A DNA stretch of 64,000 nt from Antedon mediterranea (Eukaryota; Echinodermata; Crinoidea; Comatulida; Antedonidae), in assembly GCF_964355755.1 (NCBI RefSeq), contig NC_092670.1, forward strand, positions 27,641,795 to 27,705,794, in the 5' to 3' direction. Position 1 is the stretch's first letter. Each line of letters opens with the position of its first letter. Shown here piece after piece: positions 1-9,412 of the stretch. The notes below the pieces were generated by a model. That model saw only the letters and a list, made by a program, of their open reading frames with translations. It did no database searches and was not told the DNA's origin. The position numbers were made by a program, and so were the translations under genes.

Positions 1-1707
1 GATGTTTTTGTGTGAAAAGTTTTTTCGAAATGCTCAAAATGGTCTAAAACGGTTTCTAATGTGATTTTAAGCACTTTGATGTTTTTATGTTAACAACTTT
101 TTTAGAAAATTACAAAATGGTCTAAAACGTCTCCAAATGCGATTTGAAGCAATTCTAAGCACTTTGGTGTTTTTATGTTAACAAGTTTTTTCGAAAATCA
201 CAAAATGGTCTAAAACGTCTCCAAATGCGATTTGAAGCTATTCGGTACACTTTGCTGTTTTGTGTGAATAATTTTTGTTGAAATGCTCAAAATGGTCAAA
301 AACGTTTTTAAATACGATATTAAGCTATTTTGTGCTCTTTGATGTTTTTGTGTGAAAAGTTTTATCGAAATGCTCAAAATGGTCTAAAACGGTTTCTAAT
401 GTGATTTTAAGCACTTTGGTGTTTTTATGTTAACAAGTTTTTTCGAAAATCACAAAATGGTCTAAAATGTCTCCAAATGCGATCTGAAGCTTTTCTAAGC
501 ACTTTGGTGTTTTTATGTTAACAAGTTTTTTCGAAAATCACAAAATGGTCTAAAACGTCTCCAAATGTGATTTGAAGCTATTCTAAACACTTTGATGTTT
601 TTATGTTAACAAGTTTTTTCGAAAATCACAAATTGGTCTAAAACGTCTCCAAATGCGATTTGAAGCTATTTTAAGCACTTTGGTTTTTTTGTGTAACCAA
701 GTTTTTTCGAAAATCACAAAAGGGTCTAAAATGTCTCAAAATGCGATTTGAAGCTATTCTGTACACTTTGATGTTTTTTTGTTAACAAGTTTTTTCGAAA
801 GTCACAAAATGGTCTAAAAAGTCTCCAAATGCGATTTGAAGCTATTCTAAGCACTTTGGTGTTTTTATGTTAACAAGTTTTATCGAAAATCACAAAATGG
901 TGTAAAACGTCTCCAAATGCGATTTGAAGCTATTCTAAGCACTTTGGTGTTTTTATGTTAACAAGTTTTTTCGAAAATCACAAAATGGTGTAAAACGTCT
1001 CCAAATGCGATTTTAAGCTATTCTAAGCAATTTGGTGTTTTTATGTTAACAAGTTTTTTCGAAAATCACAAAATGGTCTAAAACGTCTCCAAATGCGATT
1101 TGAAGCTATTCTGTACACTTTGCTGTTTTGTGAGAATAATTTTTGTCGAAATGCTCAAAATGGTCAAAAACGTTTTTAAATACGATATTAAGCTATTTTG
1201 TGCTCTTTGATGTTTTTGTGTGAAAAGTTTTATCGAAATGCTCAAAATGGTCTAAAACGGTTTCTAATGTGATTTTAAGCACTTTGATGTTTTTATGTTA
1301 ACAACTTTTTTAGAAAATTACAAAATGGTGTAAAACGTCTCCAAATGCGATTTGAAGCTATTCTAAGCAATTTCGTGTTTTTATGTTAACAAGTTTTTTC
1401 GAAAATCACAAAATGGTCTAAAACGTCTCCAAATGCGATTTGAAGCTATTCTAAGCACTTTTGTGTTTTTATGTTAACAAGTTTTTTCGAAAATCACAAA
1501 ATGGTCTAAAACGTCTCCAAATGCGATTTGAAGCTATTCTGTACACTTTGCTGTTTTGTGTGAATAATTTTTTGTCGAAATGCTCAAAATGGTCAAAAAC
1601 GTTTTTAAATACGATATTAAGCTATTTTGTGCTCTTTGATGTTTTTGTGTGAAAAGTTTTATCGAAATGCTCAAAATGGTCTAAAACGGTTTCTAATGTG
1701 ATTTTAA

Positions 1708-1795
1708 GCACTTTGATGTTTTTATGTTAACAACTTTTTTAGAAAATCACAAAATGGTCTAAAACGTCTCCAAATGCGATTTGAAGCAATTCTAA
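1708..1795 (+). repeat. Type A subtype D (post-C monomer), representative copy
   Basis: This 88-bp A-class subtype usually follows a B-C pair directly. Diagnostic changes are CACTTTGATG, AACAACTTTTTTAGAAAAT (which destroys the TTTTCGAAAA palindrome and its CpG), and GAAGCAATTCTAAG. A sister form with AAAATTACAAAATGG occurs in other slots. Its fixed place after C shows that subtypes are positional rather than random variants. Confidence 0.85.
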
Positions 1796-1883
1796 GCACT
1801 TTGGTGTTTTTATGGTAACGAGTTTTTTTGAATATCACAAAATGGTCTAAAACGTCTCCAAATGCGATTTGAAGCTTTTCTAA
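1796..1883 (+). repeat. Type A subtype E (GGTAACGAG monomer), representative copy
   Basis: This 88-bp subtype is found directly after D in several slots. It has ATGGTAACGAG in place of ATGTTAACAAG and TTTTTTTGAATATCAC in place of TTTTCGAAAATCAC, so both short palindromes are lost, and it often ends GAAGCTTTTCTAAG. A sub-variant with GAGTTATTTCG occurs at, for example, 6668, 15658, 25500 and 36055. Confidence 0.82.
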
Positions 1884-1971
1884 GCACTTTGGTGTTTTTA
1901 TGTTTACAAGTTTTTTCGAAAATCACAAAATGGTCTAAAACGGCTCCAAATACGATTTGAAGCTATTCTAA

Positions 1972-2059
1972 GCACTTTGGTGTTTTTATGTTAACAAGTT
2001 TTTTCGAAAATCACAAAATGGTCTAAAACGTCTCCAAATGCGATTTGAAGCTATTCTAA
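1972..2059 (+). repeat. Type A monomer, representative copy (88 bp)
   Basis: This copy is close to the consensus. Counting from GCACTTTGGTG as position 1, it carries the palindrome GTTAAC at 19-24, the 10-bp perfect palindrome TTTTCGAAAA at 30-39 (window 2001-2010), CACAAAATGGTC at 41-52, AAAACGTCTCC from 54, and AATGCGATTTGAAGC near the end, closing with TATTCTAA. Base count is 28 G+C of 88 (32%). There are three CpGs, at monomer positions 34, 58 and 70, slightly more than base composition predicts (about 2.2). Variants of this unit make up most of the window. Confidence 0.95.
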
Positions 2060-2915
2060 GCACTTTGGTGTTTTTATGTTAACAAGTTTTTTCGAAAATC
2101 ACAAAATGGTGTAAAACGTCTCCAAATGCGATTTGAAGCTATTCTAAGCACTTTTGTGTTTTTATGTTAACAAGTTTTTTCGAAAATCACAAAATGGTCT
2201 AAAATGTCTCAAAATGCGATTTGAAGCTATTCTGTACACTTTGCTGTTTTGTGTGAATAATTTTTGTCAAAATGCTCAAAATGGTCAAAAACGTTTTTAA
2301 ATACTATATTAAGCTATTTTGTGTTCTTTGATGTTTTTGTGTGAAAAGTTTTTTCGAAATGCTCAAAATGGTCTAAAACGGTTTCTAATGTGATTTTAAG
2401 CACTTTGATGTTTTTATGTTAACAACTTTTTTAGAAAATTACAAAATGGTCTAAAACGTCTCCAAATGCGATTTGAAGCAATTCTAAGCACTTTGGTGTT
2501 TTTATGTTAACAAGTTTTTTCGAAAATCACAAAATGGTCTAAAACGTCTCCAAATGCGATTTGAAGCTATTCTGTACACTTTGCTGTTTTGTGTGAATAA
2601 TTTTTGTTGAAATGCTCAAAATGGTCAAAAACGTTTTTAAATACGATATTAAGCTATTTTGTGCTCTTTGATGTTTTTGTGTGAAAAGTTTTATCGAAAT
2701 GCTCAAAATGGTCTAAAACGGTTTCTAATGTGATTTTAAGCACTTTGGTGTTTTTATGTTAACAAGTTTTTTCGAAAATCACAAAATGGTCTAAAACGTC
2801 TCCAAATGTGATTTGAAGCTATTCTAAACACTTTGGTGTTTTTATGTTAACAAGTTTTTTCGAAAATCACAAATTGGTCTAAAACGTCTCCAAATGCGAT
2901 TTGAAGCTATTTTAA

Positions 2916-3003
2916 GCACTTTGGTGTTTTTGTGTAACCAAGTTTTTTCGAAAATCACAAAAGGGTCTAAAATGTCTCAAAATGCGATTTGAAGCTATTC
3001 TGT
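2916..3003 (+). repeat. Type A subtype F (TGTGTAACCAAG monomer), representative copy
   Basis: This 88-bp subtype has TTTTTGTGTAACCAAG instead of TTTTTATGTTAACAAG, CACAAAAGGGTC instead of CACAAAATGGTC, and AAAATGTCTCAAAATG. It is nearly always followed by a monomer with TTTTTTTGTTAACAAG and GAAAGTCACAAAATGG (for example 3004-3091). The two act as a fixed positional pair. A TGGTTTTTTTGTG allele (for example near 681, 8036, 10464, 18411, 49437, 57738) separates two otherwise similar slots in each superunit. Confidence 0.82.
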
Positions 3004-5580
3004 ACACTTTGATGTTTTTTTGTTAACAAGTTTTTTCGAAAGTCACAAAATGGTCTAAAAAGTCTCCAAATGCGATTTGAAGCTATTCTAAGCACTTTGG
3101 TGTTTTTATGTTAACAAGTTTTATCGAAAATCACAAAATGGTGTAAAACGTCTCCAAATGCGATTTGAAGCTATTCTAAGCACTTTGGTGTTTTTATGTT
3201 AACAAGTTTTTTCGAAAATCACAAAATGGTGTAAAACGTCTCCAAATGCGATTTTAAGCTATTCTAAGCAATTTGGTGTTTTTATGTTAACAAGTTTTTT
3301 CGAAAATCACAAAATGGTCTAAAACGTCTCCAAATGCGATTTGAAGCTATTCTGTACACTTTGCTGTTTTGTGAGAATAATTTTTGTCGAAATGCTCAAA
3401 ATGGTCAAAAACGTTTTTAAATACGATATTAAGCTATTTTGTGCTCTTTGATGTTTTTGTGTGAAAAGTTTTATCGAAATGCTCAAAATGGTCTAAAACG
3501 GTTTCTAATGTGATTTTAAGCACTTTGATGTTTTTATGTTAACAACTTTTTTAGAAAATTACAAAATGGTGTAAAACGTCTCCAAATGCGATTTGAAGCT
3601 ATTCTAAGCAATTTCGTGTTTTTATGTTAACAAGTTTTTTCGAAAATCACAAAATGGTCTAAAACGTCTCCAAATGCGATTTGAAGCTATTCTAAGCACT
3701 TTTGTGTTTTTATGTTAACAAGTTTTTTCGAAAATCACAAAATGGTCTAAAATGTCTCCAAATGCGATTTTAAGGTATTCTAAGCACTTTGGTGTTTTTA
3801 TGTTAACAAGTTTTTTCGAAAATCACAAAATGGTCTAAAACGTCTCCAAATGCGATTTGAAGCTATTCTAAGCACTTTGGTGTTTTTATGTTAACAAGTT
3901 TTTTCGAAAATCACAAAATGGTGTAAAACTTCTCCAAATACGATTTTAAGCTATTCTAAGCAATTTGGTGTTTTTATGTTAACAACTTTTTTAGAAAATC
4001 ACAAAATGGTATAAAACGTCTCCAAATACGATTTGAAGCAATTCTAAGCACTTTGGTGTTTTTATGTTAACAAGTTTTTTCGAAAATCACAAAATGGTCT
4101 AAAATGTCTCCAAATGCGATTTTAAGGTATTCTAAGCACTTTGGTGTTTTTATGGTAACGAGTTATTTTGAAAATCACAAAATGGTCTAAAACGTCTCCA
4201 AATGCGATTTGAAGCTATTCTGTACACTTTGCTGTTTTGTGTGAATAATTTTTGTCAAAATGCTCAAAATGGTCAAAAACGTTTTTAAATACTATATTAA
4301 GCTATTTTGTGCTCTTTGATGTTTTTGTGTGAAAAGTTTTATCGAAATGCTCAAAATGGTCTAAAACGGTTTCTAATGTGATTTTAAGCACTTTGATGTT
4401 TTTATGTTAACAACTTTTTTAGAAAATTACAAAATGGTGTAAAACGTCTCCAAATGCGATTTGAAGCTATTCTAAGCAATTTCGTGTTTTTATGTTAACA
4501 AGTTTTTTCGAAAATCACAAAATGGTCTAAAACGTCTCCAAATGCGATTTGAAGCTATTCTAAGCACTTTTGTGTTTTTATGTTAACAAGTTTTTTCGAA
4601 AATCACAAAATGGTCTAAAATGTCTCCAAATGCGATTTGAAGCTTTTCTAAGCACTTTTGTGTTTTTATGTTTACAAGTTTTTTCGAAAATCACAAAATG
4701 GTCTAAAACGTCTCCAAATGCGATTTGAAGCTATTCTGTACACTTTGCTGTTTTGTGTGAATAATTTTTGTCAAAATGCTCAAAATGGTCAAAAACGTTT
4801 TTAAATACTATATTAAGCTATTTTGTGTTCTTTGATGTTTTTATGTGAAAAGTTTTATCGAAATGCTCAAAATGGTCTAAAACGGTTTCTAATGTGATTT
4901 TAAGAACTTTGATGTTTTTATGTTAAAAACTTTTTTAGAAAATCACAAAATGGTCTAAAACGTCTCCAAATGCGATTTGAAGCAATTCTAAGCACTTTGG
5001 TGTTTTTATGTTAACACGTTTTTTCGAAAATCACAAAATGGTCTAAAACGTCTCCAAATGCGATTTGAAGCTATTCTAAGCACTTTTGTGTTTTTATGTT
5101 AACAAGTTTTTTCGAAAATCACAAAATGGTCTAAAATGTCTCCAAATGCGATTTTAAGGTATTCTAAGCACTTTGGTGTTTTTATGTTAACAAGTTTTTT
5201 TGAAAATCACAAAATGGTCTAAAACGTCTACAAATGCGATTTGAAGCTATTCTAAGCACTTTGGTGTTTTTATGTTAACAAGTTTTTTCGAAAATCACAA
5301 AATGGTATAAAACGTCTCCAAATGCGATTTGAAGATTTTCTAAGCACTTTGGTGTTTTTATGTTTACAAGTTTTTTCGAAAATCACAAAATGGTCTAAAA
5401 CGTCTCCAAATGCGATTTGAAGCTATTCTGTACACTTTGCTGTTTTGTGTGAATAATTTTGTCAAAATGCTCAAAATGGTCAAAAACGTTTTTAAATACT
5501 ATATTAAGCTATTTTGTGTTCTTTGATGTTTTTGTGTGAAAAGTTTTATCGAAATGCTCAAAATGGTCTAAAACGGTTTC

Positions 5581-5590
5581 TAATGAAATG
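5581..5590. other. Superunit marker: C unit with a 3-bp AAA insertion
   Basis: CTAATGTGATTTT of normal C units becomes CTAATGAAATGATTTT. The variant occurs once per superunit: 5581, 14495, 24338, 32281, 42835, 51137 and 62198. The spacings are 8,914, 9,843, 7,943, 10,554, 8,302 and 11,061 bp. It is a useful tag for counting superunits. Confidence 0.9.
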
Positions 5591-8500
5591 ATTTTAAGAA
5601 CTTTGATGTTTTTATGTTAACAACTTTTTTAGAAAATCACAAAATGGTCTAAAACGTCTCCAAATGCGATTTGAAGCAATTCTAAGCACTTTGGTGTTTT
5701 TATGTTAACAAGTTTTTTCGAAAATCACAAAATGGTATAAAACCTCTCCAAATACGATTTTAAGGTATTCTAAGCACTTTGGTGTTTTTATGTTAACAAG
5801 TTTGTTCGAAAATCACAAAATGGTCTAAAACGTCTACAAATGCGATTTGAAGCTATTCTAAGCACTTTGGTGTTTTTATGTTAACAAGTTTTTTCGAAAA
5901 TCACAAAATGGTATAAAACGTCTCCAAATGAGATTTTAAGGTATTCTAAGCACTTTGGTGTTTTTATGTTAACAAGTTTTTTCGAAAATCACAAAATGGT
6001 CTAAAACGTCTACAAATGCGATTTGAAGCTATTCTAAGCACTTTGGTGTTTTTATGTTAACAAGTTTTTTCGAAAATCACAAAATGGTATAAAACGTCTC
6101 CAAATGCGATTTTAAGCTATTCTAAGCAATTTGGTGTTTTTATGTTAACAAGTTTTTTCGAAAATCACAAAATGGTCGAAAATGTCACAAAATGCGATTT
6201 GAAGCTATTCTAAGCACTTTGGTGTTATTATGTTAACAAGTTTTTTCGAAAATCACAAATTGGTCTAAAACGTCTCCAAATGCGATTTGAAGCTATTTTA
6301 AGCACTTTGGTGTTTTTGTGTAACCAAGTTTTTTCGAAAATCACAAAATGGTGTAAAACGTCTCCAAATGCGATTTGAAGCTATTCTAAGCACTTTGCTG
6401 TTTTGTGTGAATAATTTTTGTCGAAATGCTCAAAATGGTCAAAAACGTTTTTAAATACGATATTAAGCTATTTTGTGCACTTTGATGTTTTTGTGTGAAA
6501 AGTTTTATCGAAATGCTCAAAATGGTCTAAAACGGTTTCTAATGTGATTTTAAGCACTTTGATGTTTTTATGTTAACAACTTTTTTAGAAAATCACAAAA
6601 TGGTCTAAAACGTCTCCAAATGCGATTTGAAGCAATTCTAAGCACTTTGGTGTTTTTATGGTAACGAGTTATTTCGAAAATCACAAAATGGTCTAAAACG
6701 TCTCCAAATGCGATTTGAAGCTATTCTGTACACTTTGCTGTTTTGTGTGAATAATTTTTGTCAAAATGCTCAAAATGGTCAAAAACGTTTTTTAATACTA
6801 TATTAAGCTATTTTGTGCTCTTTGATGTTTTTGTGTGAAAAGTTTTATCGAAATGCTCAAAATGGTCTAAAACGGTTTCTAATGTGATTTTAAGCACTTT
6901 GATGTTTTTATGTTAACAACTTTTTTAGAAAATTACAAAATGGTGTAAAACGTCTCCAAATGCGATTTGGAGCTATTCTAAGCACTTTGGTGTTTTTATG
7001 GTAACGAGTTTTTTTGAATATCACAAAATGGTCTAAAATGTCTCCAAATGCGATTTGAAGCTTTTCTAAGCACTTTGGTGTTTTTATGTTAACAAGTTTT
7101 TTCGTAAATCACAAAATGGTCTAAAACGTCTCCAAATGTGATTTGAAGCTATTCTAAACACTTTGGTGTTTTTATGTTAACAAGTTTTTTCGAAAATCAC
7201 AAATTGGTCTAAAACGTCTCCAAATGCGATTTGAAGCTAGTTTAAGCACTTTTGTGTTTTTGTGTAACCAAGTTTTTTCGAAAATCACAAAAGGGTCTAA
7301 AATGTCTCAAAATGCGATTTGAAGCTATTCTGTACACTTTGATGTTTTTTTTGTTAACAAGTTTTTTCGAAAGTCACAAAATGGTCTAAAACGTCTCCAA
7401 ATGCGATTTGAAGCTATTCTAAGCACTTTGGTGTTTTTATGTTAACAAGTTTTTTCGAAAATCACAAAATGGTGTAAAACGTCTCCAAATGCGATTTGAA
7501 GCTATTCTAAGCAATTTGGTGTTTTTATGTTAACAAGTTTTTTCGAAAATCACAAAATGGTGTAAAACGTCTCTAAATGCGATTTTAAGCTATTCTAAGC
7601 AATTTGGTGTTTTTTTATGTTAACAAGTTTTTTCGAAAATCACAAAATGGTCTAAAACGTCTCCAAATGCGATTTGAAGCTATTCTGTACACTTTGCTGT
7701 TTTGTGAGAATAATTTTTGTCGAAATGCTCAAAATGGTCAAAAACGTTTTTAAATACGATATTAAGCTATTTTGTGCTCTTTGATGTTTTTGTGTGAAAA
7801 GTTTTATCGAAATGCTCAAAATGGTCTAAAACGGTTTCTAATGTGATTTTAAGCACTTTGGTGTTTTTATGTTAACAAGTTTTTTCGAAAATCACAAAAT
7901 GGTCTAAAACGTCTCCAAATGTGATTTGAAGCTATTCAAAACACTTTGGTGTTTTTATGTTAACAAGTTTTTTCGAAAATCACAAATTGGTCTAAAACGT
8001 CTCCAAATGCGATTTGAAGCTATTTTAAGCACTTTGGTTTTTTTGTGTAACCAAGTTTTTTCGAAAATCACAAAAGGGTCTAAAATGTCTCAAAATGCGA
8101 TTTGAAGCTATTCTGTACACTTTGATGTTTTTTTGTTAACAAGTTTTTTCGAAAGTCACAAAATGGTCTAAAATGTCTCCAAATGCGATTTTAAGGTATT
8201 CTAAGCACTTTGGTGTTTTTATGTTAACAAGTTTTTTCGAAAATCACAAAATGGTCTAAAACGTCTCCAAATGCGATTTGAAGCTATTCTGTACACTTTG
8301 CTGTTTTGTGTGAATAATTTTTGTTGAAATGCTCAAAATGGTCAAAAACGTTTTTAAATACGATATTAAGCTATTTTGTGTTCTTTGATGTTTTTATGTG
8401 AAAAGTTTTATCGAAATGCTCAAAATGGTCTAAAACGGTTTCTAATGTGATTTTAAGAACTTTGATGTTTTTATGTTAAAAACTTTTTTAGAAAATCACA

Positions 8501-9248
8501 AAATGGTCTAAAACGTCTCCAAATGCGATTTGAAGCAATTCTAAGCACTTTGGTGTTTTTATGTTAACACGTTTTTTCGAAAATCACAAAATGGTCTACA
8601 ACGTCTCCAAATGCGATTTGAAGATATTCTAAGCACTTTGGTGTTTTTATGTTAACAAGTTTTTTCGAAAATCACAAAGTGGTATAAAACGTCTCCAAAT
8701 GCGATTTTAAGGTATTCTAAGCACTTTGGTGTTTTTATGTTAACAAGTTTTTTCGAAAATCACAAAATGGTCTAAAACGTCTCCAAATGTGATTTGAAGC
8801 TATTCTAAACACTTTGGTGTTTTTATGTTAACAAGTTTTTTCGAAAATCACAAATTGGTCTAAAACGTCTCCAAATGCGATTTGAAGCTATTTTAAGCAC
8901 TTTGGTGTTTTTGTGTAACCAAGTTTTTTCGAAAATCACAAAAGGGTCTAAAATGTCTCAAAATGCGATTTGAAGCTATTCTGTACACTTTGAAGTTTTT
9001 ATGTTAACAACTTTTTTAGAAAATCACAAAATGGTCTAAAACGTCTCCAAATGCGATTTGAAGCAATTCTAAGCACTTTGGTGTTTTTATGGTAACGAGT
9101 TTTTTTGAATATCACAAAATGGTCTAAAATGTCTCCAAATGCGATTTGAAGCTTTTCTAAGCACTTTGGTGTTTTTATGTTAACAAGTTTTTTCGAAAAT
9201 CACAAAATGGTCTAAAACGTCTCCAAATGCGATTTGAAGCTATTCTGT

Positions 9249-9335
9249 ACACTTTGCTGTTTTGTGTGAATAATTTTTGTCGAAATGCTCAAAATGGTCA
9301 AAAACGTTTTTAAATACGATATTAAGCTATTTTGT
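9249..9335 (+). repeat. Type B monomer, representative copy (87 bp)
   Basis: B is a diverged relative of A. It starts ACACTTTGCTGTTTTGTG, has GTGTGAATAATTTTTGTCG in place of the GTTAAC and TTTTCGAAAA region, GCTCAAAATGGTCAAAAACG in the middle, and ends ATTAAGCTATTTTGT. The first half aligns to A with a 1-bp net loss, and both palindromes of A are absent. It is always followed directly by a C unit. Variants within B mark position in the superunit: GTGAGAAT against GTGTGAAT, GTCGAAATG against GTCAAAATG or GTTGAAATG, and TACGATATT against TACTATATT. Confidence 0.93.
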
Positions 9336-9412
9336 GCTCTTTGATGTTTTTGTGTGAAAAGTTTTATCGAAATGCTCAAAATGGTCTAAAACGGTTTCTA
9401 ATGTGATTTTAA
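9336..9412 (+). repeat. Type C monomer, representative copy (77 bp)
   Basis: C begins GCTCTTTGATG and carries GTGTGAAAAGTTTTATCG, GCTCAAAATGGTC, AAAACGGTTTCTAATG, then TGATTTTAAG running straight into the next monomer. Compared with A it lacks about 10 bp near the 3' end (CTATTCTAAG), as if lost between two direct AAG copies, and 1 bp in the first half, which gives 77 bp. It shares GTGTGAA and GCTCAAAATGG with B, so B and C probably diverged from A together or as a dimer. It is always found after B; the only C without a visible B is the one cut by the window start (1 to about 70). Confidence 0.93.

Larger units (their letters stand above)
1..8300. repeat. Superunit I (5' part outside the window), barcode 8,3,6,2,7,8,4,6,9,2,9,5
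   Basis: B units (C of CTGTTTTG) lie at 255, 1123, 1551, 2244, 2584, 3364, 4232, 4748, 5440, 6398, 6738, 7697, and the next at 8301 opens superunit II. The spacings correspond to the listed numbers of A monomers between B-C pairs. The window opens inside a C unit. The diagnostic 3-bp insertion in C (CTAATGAAATG) is at 5581. The 6,738-7,697 interval carries extra T alleles (TTTTTTTTGTTAAC and GTTTTTTTATG) and GAAGCTAGTTTAAG. These are absent from superunits II and III and reappear in the extra cassette of IV to VI. Confidence 0.85.

Noticed and set aside
1461-1652. A 63-codon plus-strand open frame, identical at 1461, 11243, 19186, 29029, 39583 and 58516
   Set aside because: It lies wholly in A, B and C monomers and stays open only because the B unit there has an extra T. 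Its identity between copies comes from the superunit repeating. There is no start context, domain or codon signal, and the matching slot is absent from superunit VI.
2001-2020. CENP-B box in the A monomer
   Set aside because: TTCG is present, but the required A and CGGG positions of the box do not match in A, B or C.
9336-9412. Promoter, tRNA or other small RNA signals within B or C
   Set aside because: AT-rich words resembling TATA elements occur everywhere in the array. No box A/box B pair, cloverleaf or other ordered RNA structure could be made out.
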